Source: an uncultured Variovorax sp.
GTDB taxonomy: Bacteria; Pseudomonadota; Gammaproteobacteria; Burkholderiales; Burkholderiaceae
Reading direction: 5' to 3'
Length of the DNA: 35,533 bases
NCBI GenBank assembly: GCA_946478645.1
Contig: CAMLCW010000006.1
Coordinates: 1-35,533 of the forward strand
How positions within the stretch are numbered: position 1 is the stretch's first letter; the number at the start of each line of letters is the position of its first letter. The notes under the pieces are model-generated. The model searched no databases, had not been told where the DNA came from, and saw nothing but the letters and a program-made list of their open reading frames with translations. Of the stretch, positions 1 to 8,472 are shown piece after piece. A program made the position numbers and the translations under genes.

Positions 1-799
1 CGAACTCGCGCAGGAACTCGCCCTTGGGCAGGCCGCCGAGGAACATGGCCTCGTCGACCTTGATGTTCCAGTTCATCAGTGTGCGGATCGCGCGCTCGTG
101 CGCGGGGGCGCTGCGTGCGGTGACGAGCGCGGTGCGGATGCGCATCTGCGCATTGCCGGCCAGCTGCAGCCGGTGCAGCGCGGCGAGCAGCGGCTTGAAC
201 GGGCCTTCGGGCAGCGGCAGGTCGGCCTTGCTGAGTTCGTGCGCCTGGAAGGCATCGAGGCCCTCGGCCTGGAACACGCGCTCGGCTTCGTCGGAAAACA
301 GCACGGCATCGCCGTCGAAGGCAATGCGCACTTCATTGGGCCAGGCATCGCTGGCCTTGACCGATTCGACCAGCACGCGCGCGGCCGGAAAGCCCGCGTT
401 GAGCGCCTCGCGCACGTCCTCGGCATTGACCGAGAGGAACAGGTGCGCGCGCAGCGGACGCAGGTAACCGAAGGGCGGCCGGCCCTGCGTGAACACGCCG
501 CGCTGCAGCTTGATGCCGGCCATCGTGCTCGAGCGGAAGATGCGCATGCCCGAGACCGGGTCGTTGCGCGAGAGGATCACCACCTCGACGCGCTGCATCC
601 CGTCGTCGTTGAAGCGCAGCAGCTTGCGGATCAGCGAGTACGCGATGCCCGGCGCGGCCGGCACGTCGAGCCGGTCGAGCTGCAGCTTCATGTAGCCCGC
701 GTCGTCGCCCGACTCGAACACCAGGTTTTCTTCTTCGAGGTTGAAGAGGGCGCGCGAGGAGATCGCGACCACGAGCTTGTCTTCGAGGGTGACGGGCAT
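1..799 (-). CDS. 5'-nucleotidase, PF06189-like (3' end beyond window)
   Basis: An open frame from ATG at 799 runs leftward without a stop to the window edge, giving 266 codons of an incomplete protein. It starts MPVTLEDKLVVAISSRALF and contains RVEVVILSRNDPVSGMRIF, a GVFTQGRPPFGYL segment and AHLFLSVNAEDVREALNAG. These match my knowledge of the cytosolic 5'-nucleotidase family PF06189, which dephosphorylates nucleoside monophosphates. No signal peptide is visible, so a cytoplasmic location is likely. The ATG lies 8 bp after the gspF stop on the same strand, so it is probably co-transcribed as the last gene of the secretion operon, although no role in secretion is known. Family assignment is fairly sure; the substrate is unknown. 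Confidence 0.82.
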   Translation of the reverse strand, partial: MPVTLEDKLVVAISSRALFNLEEENLVFESGDDAGYMKLQLDRLDVPAAPGIAYSLIRKLLRFNDDGMQRVEVVILSRNDPVSGMRIFRSSTMAGIKLQRGVFTQGRPPFGYLRPLRAHLFLSVNAEDVREALNAGFPAARVLVESVKASDAWPNEVRIAFDGDAVLFSDEAERVFQAEGLDAFQAHELSKADLPLPEGPFKPLLAALHRLQLAGNAQMRIRTALVTARSAPAHERAIRTLMNWNIKVDEAMFLGGLPKGEFLREF

Positions 800-807
800 C
801 GGAGCGG

Positions 808-2046
808 TTATTTGACGAACTGGTTGAGCTGGATGATAGGCAGCATCACCGCGAGCACGATCAGCATGACCACGCCGCCCATCGCCACGATCAGCAGCGG
901 CTCGAGGATGGTGGCCAGGTGCATGGCGCGGCGCTGCACCTCGGCGCCGAGCTGGTTGGCGGCGCGCTGCAGCATCAGCGGCAGCGTGCCGGTCTGTTCG
1001 CCGAGCCGCGCGAACATCGAGACCAGGCCGGGGAAGCGCTTCTTCTGCGCCAGTGCCGACGCGAGCGGTGCGCCTTCGCGCACCAGCACCAGCGCATCGA
1101 GCGCGTCGGCGCGCATGGCGCGGTTGCTCAGCGTTTCGGAGGCGGCCTGCAGCGCGCGCAGGATCGGCACGCCCGCGGTTGCGAGCATCGCGAGCGTGCT
1201 CGCGAAGCGCGCCGCGTTGTAGCCGCGCGCGAGCTTGCCCACGAGCGGCAGGTTGAGCCAGGCCGCATCGAACTTCAGGCGAAACGCCTCTTGCGCCAGG
1301 GCGATTCGCGCGGCGATGGTGGCCAACACCACGCCGCCGAACATCCACCATCCATAGCTGCGCACCGCGGCGCTCAGCGAAAGCATCACGGTGGTGAGAA
1401 AGGGCAAAGAGCGCTTGGTGCCTGCGAACACCTGCGCCACCTGCGGCACGACGTAGCTCACGAGGAAGATCACGATCACGATCGCCACCAGCGTGACGAT
1501 GGCCGGATAGAGCGCCGCGCCGACGAGCTTCTGCTGCAGCGCCTGCCGTTCCTCGAGGTCGTCGGCGAGCCGGTCGAGCACGAGGCCGAGGTTGCCGCTC
1601 TGCTCGCCCGCGCCGATCACGGCCGTGTAGATGGGCGAGAACTCGCGCGGATGCGCGGACAGGGCGCGCGCGAACGGGGAGCCCGCATTGACCTCGGCGC
1701 GCAGCGACGCGACGAGGTTGCGCTGCGCCTCGGACTCGGCTTCGTCGGTGAGTGCGGTCAGCGCGCGCTCGAGCGGCAGGCCCGAGGACACGAGGCCCGC
1801 GAGCTGCCGCGTCCAGACCGCGAGGCCGGTGGAATTGAAGACGCGCTTGCCGCCACCGAGCCAGCGCGCGAGGCCGGTGCGTTGGCCGTTGGCGTCGAGC
1901 GCCTCGCCGCCCACCGGCTTGACCGACAGCGGGATGAGCGACTGCGCGCGCAGCATGCTGCGTGCGCTGCGCGCGGTGTCGGCCTCGAGCACGCCTTCGC
2001 GCGACTGGCCGGCGGCATCGATGGCTTCGAAGGAATAGGCGGGCAT
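808..2046 (-). CDS. gspF: T2SS inner-membrane platform protein GspF
   Basis: 412 aa, usual GspF length. GspF is the polytopic inner-membrane platform of the type II secretion system and interacts with the ATPase GspE and with GspL. The protein starts MPAYSFEAIDAAGQSREG, typical of the family, and holds two T2SSF domains, the first around residues 75-200 (GLAVWTRQLAGLVSSGLPLERAL) and the second around 275-400 (ARFASTLAMLATAGVPILRAL). Three hydrophobic segments are visible, near 180-205, 225-250 and at the C terminus (IVAMGGVVMLIVLAVMLPI). The start is 16 bp after the gspE stop. Nothing unusual seen. Confidence 0.95.
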   Translation of the reverse strand: MPAYSFEAIDAAGQSREGVLEADTARSARSMLRAQSLIPLSVKPVGGEALDANGQRTGLARWLGGGKRVFNSTGLAVWTRQLAGLVSSGLPLERALTALTDEAESEAQRNLVASLRAEVNAGSPFARALSAHPREFSPIYTAVIGAGEQSGNLGLVLDRLADDLEERQALQQKLVGAALYPAIVTLVAIVIVIFLVSYVVPQVAQVFAGTKRSLPFLTTVMLSLSAAVRSYGWWMFGGVVLATIAARIALAQEAFRLKFDAAWLNLPLVGKLARGYNAARFASTLAMLATAGVPILRALQAASETLSNRAMRADALDALVLVREGAPLASALAQKKRFPGLVSMFARLGEQTGTLPLMLQRAANQLGAEVQRRAMHLATILEPLLIVAMGGVVMLIVLAVMLPIIQLNQFVK

Positions 2047-2062
2047 GGCGGCGAGCGGCTGT

Positions 2063-3454
2063 CTATTCGCGCGTCACGCGCAGCAGCTCGGCGCGCGAGG
2101 TGATGCCGGCCTCGACCAGCCGCTCGCCGTCGTCGCGCATCGAGCGCAGTCCGCCGCGCGTGCCGGCTTCGAACAGCGCGCTCTCGGCGGCCTTGCCGTG
2201 GATGAGCGCCTGCACCTCGTCGTCGGCCACCAGCAGCTCGAAGATGCCGGTGCGGCCCTGGTAGCCGGTCTGGCCGCAGATGTCGCAGCCGGTACCTGCG
2301 CAGGCGGTGCAGACCTTGCGCACGAGGCGCTGCGCGAGCACGCCGAGCAGCGACGAACTCAGCAGGAACGGCTCCACGCCCATGTCGGTGAGCCGCGTGA
2401 CGGCGCTGACCGCGTCGTTGGTGTGCAGCGTGGCGAGCACGAGGTGGCCGGTGAGCGAGGCCTGGATCGCGATCTGCGCGGTTTCGAAGTCGCGGATCTC
2501 GCCGATCATGATCACGTCCGGGTCCTGCCGCAGGATCGCGCGCAGTGCCTTGGCGAAGGTGAGTTCGATCTTGGCATTGATCTGCGTCTGGCCCACGCCC
2601 GGCAACTCGTACTCGATCGGGTCTTCCACCGTCATGATGTTGCTGCGGCTCGCGTCGAGCCGCGCCAGCGCCGCGTAGAGCGTGGTCGTCTTGCCCGAGC
2701 CCGTGGGGCCGGTCACGAGGATGATGCCGTGCGGCTGCGCGATGAGCTTCTCGAAGCGGTCGAGCGTGTCGCCCTGCATGCCCACCGATTCGAGCGTGAG
2801 CTTGGATTCGGTCTTGTCGAGCAGGCGCAGCACCGCGCGCTCGCCGTGCGCGCTCGGCAGCGTGGAGACGCGCACGTCGACCGCGCGCGTGCCGATGCGC
2901 AGCGAAATGCGCCCGTCTTGCGGCAGCCGCTTCTCGGAGATGTCGAGGTCGGCCATGATCTTCAGGCGCGAGATCAGCGCCGCGTGCAGCGCGCGGTTGG
3001 GCTGCACCACTTCGCGCAAGGTGCCGTCGATGCGAAAGCGCACGGACGAGGTGCGCTCGTAGGGCTCGATGTGGATGTCGCTCGCGCCGTCGCGCGCGGC
3101 CTGCGTGAGCAGCGCGTTGAGCATGCGGATGATGGGTGCGTCGCCCGCGCTTTCGAGCAGGTCTTCGACCGCGGGCAGCTCCTGCATCATGCGCGAGAGG
3201 TCGGCGTCGCTCTGTACTTCGCTCACCACCGCGGCGGCGCTCGATTCGCCCTGCGCATAGGCGGCGCTGATGCGCTGCGCGAGCGGGCCGGGGTCGAGCA
3301 TCTCGAAGGCATGCACGCCGTACTTGCGCGCGACCTCGCCGAGCGCGCTGCGCGAGGGCTGGCGCGACATCCAGAGCGTGCGGCGGCCGTCGTCGGCTTC
3401 CTCGAGCAGCAGCTGCTGGCTGCGGGCGAACGCGTAAGGCAGGGGATGGCGCAT
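2063..3454 (-). CDS. gspE: T2SS secretion ATPase GspE
   Basis: 463 aa from ATG at 3454 (MRHPLPYAFARSQQLLL). This is the cytoplasmic hexameric ATPase that drives pseudopilus assembly. Visible elements are an N-terminal GspE_N-like domain (about 1-95), Walker A GPTGSGKTTT at 249-258, an Asp-box region around 275-300, Walker B VIMIGEIRD at 314-322, a His-box segment LATLHTND near 340-347, and the zinc tetracysteine motif with Cys at 382, 385, 390 and 393. It is slightly short for the family because the N-terminal domain is compact. The open frame extends further upstream through gspD, but that part is a shadow; the chosen ATG is 17 bp after the gspD stop. Confidence 0.96.
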   Translation of the reverse strand: MRHPLPYAFARSQQLLLEEADDGRRTLWMSRQPSRSALGEVARKYGVHAFEMLDPGPLAQRISAAYAQGESSAAAVVSEVQSDADLSRMMQELPAVEDLLESAGDAPIIRMLNALLTQAARDGASDIHIEPYERTSSVRFRIDGTLREVVQPNRALHAALISRLKIMADLDISEKRLPQDGRISLRIGTRAVDVRVSTLPSAHGERAVLRLLDKTESKLTLESVGMQGDTLDRFEKLIAQPHGIILVTGPTGSGKTTTLYAALARLDASRSNIMTVEDPIEYELPGVGQTQINAKIELTFAKALRAILRQDPDVIMIGEIRDFETAQIAIQASLTGHLVLATLHTNDAVSAVTRLTDMGVEPFLLSSSLLGVLAQRLVRKVCTACAGTGCDICGQTGYQGRTGIFELLVADDEVQALIHGKAAESALFEAGTRGGLRSMRDDGERLVEAGITSRAELLRVTRE

Positions 3455-3471
3455 GGCGGTGTCGGTGGGCG

Positions 3472-5769
3472 TCAGGGCAGTTCGCGCGCGGAGCTCGGAT
3501 CGGACGTCGGCGGCAGCGCGCCGCGCAGCGGGCCGGGGCGCAGCGTGCGGGTGTCGGCTGCGGGCTCGGGCGGCGGAATGAGCCGCGTGCCGTTGATGCC
3601 GCCATGGCCGCCGCTCTGGCGCGCCGCCGGGGAAGGCAGCGGCACTTCGGGCAGCACCGGCGCCGAATCGACGCCGCGCAGCATGATGTTGTCGGTGTTG
3701 GGCTGCGTCTGCTGCTGCAGGCCGCGGATCTCGCCGTAGCGGTCCTGCGCGAAGGCTTCGGTCGACGCGCCGTCGCGCATGACCACCGGCCGCAGGAACA
3801 TCATGAGGTTGCTCTTGACCCGGCTGCGAATCTCGTTCTTGAAGAGGTTGCCGAGCACCGGGATGTCGCCCGCCAGCGGCACCTTCTCGACGGTGTTGCT
3901 GTAGTCGTCCGACAGCAGGCCGCCGAGCATGACGAGGCCGCCGTCCTCGACCAGCACGTTCGTCTCGATCGCGCGCTTGTTGGTGGTGGGGCCGTTGGGA
4001 TTGTTGATGGTGTTCCCGGCGACCGTGGAGATCTCCTGGAAGATGGTCATCTTCACGGTGCCGTTCTCGTTGATGGTCGGCCGCACGCGCAGCGTGAGGC
4101 CCACGTCCTTGCGCTCGACGGTGGTGAACGGGTTGATGCCCACCGAGCCCGAGGTGCTCGCGTACTGGCCGGTGACGAAGGGCACGTTCTGGCCGATGAC
4201 GATCTTGGCCTCTTCGTTGTCGAGCGTGAGCAGGTTGGGCGTCGACAGCACGTTGGCATCGCCGTCGCTGTTGAAGAAGTTTGCGATGGCGCCGAGGATG
4301 TACTGCCCGCCGATCTTGCCGGCAATGCCGAGGTTCAGGCCCGACGAGGGCCGGATGCCGGCCACGTCGCGTGTGGCCAGCGCTTGCGTGAGGGCGAGGA
4401 GGTTGGCGCCCGAGAGGCTCGAGTTGGTGCCGATGACCGCGTTGTTGCCGAGAGCGCTTTGCCACTGCACGCCGAAGTTGGCCGCCTTGTCGGCGCGCAC
4501 CTCGACGATCAGCGCCTCGATCATGACCTGCGCGCGCCGGCCGTCGAGCCGGTCGATCACGGCGCGCATCTGCCGGTATTGCGGTTCGGGCGCGGTGATG
4601 ATGAGCGAGTTGGTCGAGGGGTCGGCCTGGATCTGGCCGCCGGTCGAGGGCTGGTTGGCATTGTTGAGCGGCGCATTGGCGGCCGGCGAGCCGCTCTGGC
4701 CATTGAGGCCGACCGGCAGGGCCTGGGGCAGGTTCGCTTGCGGCTGCGGCGCGCCGCCGGCCGCACCGGCAGCGCCCGGCGCCCCCGGCATGCCGGGCAT
4801 CTGGTTGGCGGCCATGGCCGCACGCAGCGTGGCCGCGAGGCGCACCGCGTCGGCGTTCTTGAGATACACCACATAGATGTTGCCGGCCGCGCCGTTGCTG
4901 CTTTCGGTGGGCGGCCGGTCGAGCTTCTCGACCAGCGTTCGCACCAGCGCGGTCCGCGCGCGGTTGGCCGCGCGCAGGATCAGCGAATTGCTGCGTGGAT
5001 CGGCCAGCAGCGTGGTGCGGAAAGAGGTGTCGGCCCGGCCCGGCGCGGGGGCACCTGGCGCACCCGGGCCGCTGCCGTCGACCAGCCGCGTGATCAGCGG
5101 CACCATGTCGGTGGCGATCGAATGCTTGAGCGGAATCACCTCGATGTCGGATGCGTCGGGCACGTCGAGCGCCGCGATGATCCGTGCGAGCCGGCGCATG
5201 TTGCCCGCGTAGTCGGTGATCACGAGGGAGTTGTTGCCGGGGTTCACGTTGATCGTGTTGTTCGGCGGGATCAGCGGCCGCAGCACCGGCAGCAGGCTGT
5301 TCGGCGATTCGTGGTTGAGCCTGAAGATCTGCGTGACGATCTGGTTGTCGGCCACCGAGGCACCGGGCGTGGCGGTGCTGACGACCTGGGTCTGCAGCTT
5401 GGCCTCGGCTTCGGGCACGATCTTGTAGAGCCCTTCGGCCTCGACCACCGCGAAGCCCTGCAGCCGCAGCGCCGAGGCGAACTGGTTGAACGCGGCCATC
5501 GGCGCCAGTGGGCGGTCGGTGACGAGGTTCATCGTGCCTTTGACGCGCGGGTCGACCACCACGTCGCGGCCCGTGACCACCGCCATGGTGCGCGCCACGG
5601 CCTCGATGTCGGCATTCGCGAAATTGAGCGTGATGGGTTCGCCGCGCCGCGGCGCGCCGGTGCCGCCCGCTTGCGCGAAGGCCGGCGGCACGGCCTGCAC
5701 GAGGGTGGCGGCGATCAGCATCTGCGCGGCGAGTGCAACGATGCCGAGCGTGGTCGGTGGCTTCTTCAT
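3472..5769 (-). CDS. gspD: T2SS outer-membrane secretin GspD
   Basis: 765 aa from ATG at 5769. GspD forms the outer-membrane channel of the T2SS. A signal peptide is seen at about 1-33 (MKKPPTTLGIVALAAQ ... AFAQA). The N0 domain follows (ITLNFANADIEAVARTMAVV, near 46), then the N1-N3 ring domains to about residue 430, and a secretin domain at about 440-670 containing VPLAGDIPVLGNLF at 630-643, the classic secretin signature. Low-complexity linkers lie near 232-244 and 322-385 (Gly/Ala/Pro-rich GMPGAPGAAGAAGGAP). The C-terminal 95 residues are Pro/Arg-rich and may serve outer-membrane targeting or pilotin contact (inference). gspD begins 2 bp after the gspN stop. Confidence 0.96.
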   Translation of the reverse strand: MKKPPTTLGIVALAAQMLIAATLVQAVPPAFAQAGGTGAPRRGEPITLNFANADIEAVARTMAVVTGRDVVVDPRVKGTMNLVTDRPLAPMAAFNQFASALRLQGFAVVEAEGLYKIVPEAEAKLQTQVVSTATPGASVADNQIVTQIFRLNHESPNSLLPVLRPLIPPNNTINVNPGNNSLVITDYAGNMRRLARIIAALDVPDASDIEVIPLKHSIATDMVPLITRLVDGSGPGAPGAPAPGRADTSFRTTLLADPRSNSLILRAANRARTALVRTLVEKLDRPPTESSNGAAGNIYVVYLKNADAVRLAATLRAAMAANQMPGMPGAPGAAGAAGGAPQPQANLPQALPVGLNGQSGSPAANAPLNNANQPSTGGQIQADPSTNSLIITAPEPQYRQMRAVIDRLDGRRAQVMIEALIVEVRADKAANFGVQWQSALGNNAVIGTNSSLSGANLLALTQALATRDVAGIRPSSGLNLGIAGKIGGQYILGAIANFFNSDGDANVLSTPNLLTLDNEEAKIVIGQNVPFVTGQYASTSGSVGINPFTTVERKDVGLTLRVRPTINENGTVKMTIFQEISTVAGNTINNPNGPTTNKRAIETNVLVEDGGLVMLGGLLSDDYSNTVEKVPLAGDIPVLGNLFKNEIRSRVKSNLMMFLRPVVMRDGASTEAFAQDRYGEIRGLQQQTQPNTDNIMLRGVDSAPVLPEVPLPSPAARQSGGHGGINGTRLIPPPEPAADTRTLRPGPLRGALPPTSDPSSARELP

Positions 5770-5771
5770 GA

Positions 5772-6572
5772 TCAACCCAGGGTGATGATCGAACGCGCGT
5801 TGTCGCGGCGTCCGATGATGTTCAACAAATTGGAGAGCGCGTCCTCGCGCCCCGCTGCAGCGCTCGCTTCGCCGTTGAAGCGGAAGGCGGTGCCGTTCCA
5901 GCTTCCGCTGCCGTTGAGCAGCAGGCTGCCGTCGCGCGTGTTCAGCAGCAGCGTGGGCCGGTTGCCGCCTTCGAGCGTGAGGCGGTAGCTGCCCAAGGGC
6001 TTGAGGGTAGACAGGCTTGATGAAACGTCGGTGGCATCGAGCGTGGCCTGGCCCGCAATGCGCAGCGCCGGCCCGTTCCACTGCAGCGCGAGCCCCCGCG
6101 TCGAGAGGTCGAATGTGCCTTCGAGCCGGAGCGTGTTCCACGGCGCGCCGAGCCCGGCCAGCAGGCTCGCGGGCCAGCGCGAGCTGCCGTCGCCCCATTG
6201 GAGCTGCATGCCGTCGGCGCGCGGGCTGGCCTGGAGTTGCAGCGGCCGCGCCGCGCAGCAGGGCAGGTCGAGCGCGGCGGACAGGCCGCCCCAGCCCGGC
6301 CGCATGCGCCAGTTGAGCAGGCCCGGCAGCGAGACCGCCTCGGTGCCGCCCGCACCGCTCGCGAGCACCACGGCCGCGGTGCCGTTCCAGACCGTGCCGC
6401 GCGGATTGACGAGCAGCAGCCGGCCCTGGCTCCAGTTCGACAGCCCCGCGGCGAGCCAGCGTGCGGGCGCGAACAGCACCAGCGCGACCAGCGCACCGAT
6501 CACGATGCCGAGCAGGGCCCAGCGCCAGCCGCGCCGTGGCGACGATTCGGAAAGGGGAGCGCGCGTCAGCAT
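5772..6572 (-). CDS. gspN: T2SS protein GspN
   Basis: 266 aa. GspN is an accessory inner-membrane/periplasmic T2SS protein of uncertain role, found in some systems only. One transmembrane segment is visible at about 17-37 (WALLGIVIGALVALVLFAP), followed by a periplasmic domain with family-like stretches (GLSNWSQGRLLLVNPRGTVWNGTAAVVLA). It lies between gspM and gspD, 24 bp after the gspM stop and 2 bp before the gspD start, so it is tightly embedded in the operon. Assignment rests on sequence resemblance and position. Confidence 0.88.
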   Translation of the reverse strand: MLTRAPLSESSPRRGWRWALLGIVIGALVALVLFAPARWLAAGLSNWSQGRLLLVNPRGTVWNGTAAVVLASGAGGTEAVSLPGLLNWRMRPGWGGLSAALDLPCCAARPLQLQASPRADGMQLQWGDGSSRWPASLLAGLGAPWNTLRLEGTFDLSTRGLALQWNGPALRIAGQATLDATDVSSSLSTLKPLGSYRLTLEGGNRPTLLLNTRDGSLLLNGSGSWNGTAFRFNGEASAAAGREDALSNLLNIIGRRDNARSIITLG

Positions 6573-6596
6573 GGCATCGGGTTCAGCAAGCCTGGC

Positions 6597-7130
6597 TCAT
6601 CGGGCGGCGGGCAGCGCCATCACGAAGGTGCCTTCCCAGCGCACGGCCGGGGTGCCGGGCTCCTTGCTGCCGGCGGCCGGCGGCGCAGCGGCGGTGCGCG
6701 TGAGATGGGCTTCGCGCGGCACGGCATGGGCATTGCCGCGCGCCTGCGTGAGCCACTGCGCGACCGCATCGGCGGGCGCGGCGCGCAAGGTGATGGTGGC
6801 CGCGCCGTCGCCGCTCGCGGTCATGAGCTGTGCATTGCCGCCGAGGCTCTGGCGCACCGAGGTGTCGAGCGCGCGCAGTGCATCGTCGCGCGTGAGGCGG
6901 GGCTGGGCCTGCAGCGCCTTGGCGCGCGCCTGCAGGCTCGCCATCTGCTGCAGCTGTGCGTCGAGCTTTGCATGCTCGGTGCGCGCTGCCGCCAGCGTGC
7001 GCAGCGCGGGGGCCAGGGCGAGCCACCACAGCAGCGCGAGCGCGACGAGGCCGGCCGCGATGGCGACCATGCGCCGCTCGCGCGGCGCGAGCGCGGCCCA
7101 TCGGGAGCGAATCTGTTCGCCGGCGCTCAT
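6597..7130 (-). CDS. gspM: T2SS inner-membrane protein GspM
   Basis: 177 aa, normal size. GspM is a bitopic inner-membrane protein that pairs with GspL in the assembly platform. It has a short cytoplasmic N terminus with ALAPRERRM, a typical GspM feature, a transmembrane helix at about 23-43 (MVAIAAGLVALALLWWLALAP), a coiled-coil-like stretch (ARTEHAKLDAQLQQMASLQARAK, about 50-73) and a C-terminal ferredoxin-like periplasmic domain. Its ATG overlaps the gspL stop by 4 bp, indicating translational coupling. Confidence 0.92.
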   Translation of the reverse strand: MSAGEQIRSRWAALAPRERRMVAIAAGLVALALLWWLALAPALRTLAAARTEHAKLDAQLQQMASLQARAKALQAQPRLTRDDALRALDTSVRQSLGGNAQLMTASGDGAATITLRAAPADAVAQWLTQARGNAHAVPREAHLTRTAAAPPAAGSKEPGTPAVRWEGTFVMALPAAR

Positions 7131-8338
7131 CGCGCGGCCTCCGCCTGCACCAGCAGGAGATCGCCTTCGGCGCGCACGCTGTAGCCGCGCGGGCCCATGG
7201 TGCCCGCGAGGCGGGAGAGTTCAGGCGGCTGCAGGGCCAGGCCGCGCAGGCGCAACTGGCCGGCGCTGAAGTCGATGGCGGTGGGAATGCGGCCCGGCGG
7301 CAGGTTGCCCGCGAGCGCGCCGATCATGGGTTCGAGGTCGCTGCCGGCGACGTCGCCCACGGCCTGCTGCAGTGCCGCGACTTCGCGCGCCATCTGCAGC
7401 GGTGCATCGACCACGAGTTTCACGGACGGGAAGGTCTGGGTCAGCATGGTGTTCACGGCCTGGCGCTTGGCATCGAGGGCTTGCCGTTCCTTCCAGGCCC
7501 AGGCATTGAGGCCGACCAGCTGAACCAGCAGCAATGCGGCGAGGCCCCAGCGTGCGGCGCGAAACTCGGGTGCGTGGCGCAGCGTCTGGAGCAGCGAAGC
7601 GAACTTTTTGCCGGCGCGGGCGCGGCCGGTGGCGGCGAGGTCGAACTGCGCGAGCTCCCATGGCGAGCGTGTGGCCTGGAGCCAGCGCTGCGGCGCCTGC
7701 ACGATCGGCAGCCGGCGCTCGAGCAGATGTTCGGCGGCTTCGGCGACGGCGGGTTCGGCGGTGATCACGGCCGTGTCGAGCGGCAGGCTGCCCGAGAGCG
7801 CAAGGCCGGCACCAGCGAGCGGCAGCGACACCACGCCATCGGCATCGCACACCGTGAGCGTGGGCGCATCGGCCTCGCCCGTGACCTGCAGCAGCGGCGG
7901 GGCATCGGGCGGCTGCGGCGTGAATTCGGGAACGATGCGCACGACGCGCCGGCCGGTGGATTCGAGGCCCTGCACGAGTCCGCGCAGCCAGATGCGGTTG
8001 CAGGCCGCGACCCAGACCGGCACGCCGGCCTTGGCTTCGGGTTCGAGCGCGAAGTGCAAGGTCTCCGGCTCGTCGAGCAGGTGTTCCTCGAGCAGGCCGT
8101 CGAGCACGGCGCGCAGTTTCGACGCGCTCCCCATGCTGCCCTTGGGCAGCGTGACGCGATGCCACGAGAGCGCCGCGGCAGGAATGCCGAGCGCGACTTC
8201 GGCGCCGGCAGGCAGCAGCGCGCGCAGGGCGCGGCCATGGTCGCGCAACGCGATGCCGTCGTCGCCCGCCTGGGCCCAGTCGTACTCGCCCGCGGCATCC
8301 GCCGGGGGGAGGGGGGCAATGAGCAGCAGCGGAGTCAT
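7127..8338 (-). CDS. gspL: T2SS inner-membrane protein GspL
   Basis: 403 aa from ATG at 8338 (MTPLLLIAPLPPADA). An ATG 13 codons upstream (8377) is in frame, but I prefer 8338 because the homologous part begins there and a TACAAT -10-like element lies 23-28 bp upstream of it. GspL recruits GspE through its cytoplasmic actin-like N domain (about 1-235) and GspM through its periplasmic domain. The single transmembrane helix is at about 261-279 (AARWGLAALLLVQLVGLNAW), followed by a helical linker and a C-terminal ferredoxin-like fold. The gap to the upstream gspK gene (134 bp) is the only large gap in the gspG-F run. Confidence 0.92.
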   Translation of the reverse strand: MTPLLLIAPLPPADAAGEYDWAQAGDDGIALRDHGRALRALLPAGAEVALGIPAAALSWHRVTLPKGSMGSASKLRAVLDGLLEEHLLDEPETLHFALEPEAKAGVPVWVAACNRIWLRGLVQGLESTGRRVVRIVPEFTPQPPDAPPLLQVTGEADAPTLTVCDADGVVSLPLAGAGLALSGSLPLDTAVITAEPAVAEAAEHLLERRLPIVQAPQRWLQATRSPWELAQFDLAATGRARAGKKFASLLQTLRHAPEFRAARWGLAALLLVQLVGLNAWAWKERQALDAKRQAVNTMLTQTFPSVKLVVDAPLQMAREVAALQQAVGDVAGSDLEPMIGALAGNLPPGRIPTAIDFSAGQLRLRGLALQPPELSRLAGTMGPRGYSVRAEGDLLLVQAEAAR

Positions 8339-8360
8339 TTCGAATTCGGAAGGGCCGGTG

Positions 8361-8366
8361 ATTGTA
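8361..8366 (-). promoter_or_regulatory. candidate -10 element upstream of gspL
   Basis: On the minus strand TACAAT (8366 to 8361) lies 22 bp upstream of the chosen gspL ATG. No convincing -35 hexamer is seen at 16-18 bp spacing. It would allow separate expression of gspL-M-N-D-E-F in the 134-bp gap. Tentative. Confidence 0.35.
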
Positions 8367-8378
8367 GGCGCGCGCACT

Positions 8379-8411
8379 GTGAAAGCGCTACTTTTTCGAT
8401 AGCTGATAACC
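8379..8411. repeat. candidate dispersed intergenic repeat fragment
   Basis: The stretch around GCGCTACTTTTTCGATAGCTG, between gspK and gspL, resembles from memory short dispersed intergenic elements of Comamonadaceae genomes that carry GATAGCTG and GCGCTA blocks. Only one copy is in the window, so its repetitive nature is not shown here. Confidence 0.3.
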
Positions 8412-8472
8412 CAGGTGTGGCGCGCGCTGGAAGGTTAATCAATGCAAAAAAATGTGGGAGCGAAACCCCGCT

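Noticed and set aside
98..6000. Many long open frames on the plus strand and in other frames opposite the gsp genes
   Set aside because: High-GC DNA keeps antisense frames open; the translations are Arg/Ala/His-rich without recognisable domains, while the minus strand gives complete T2SS proteins.
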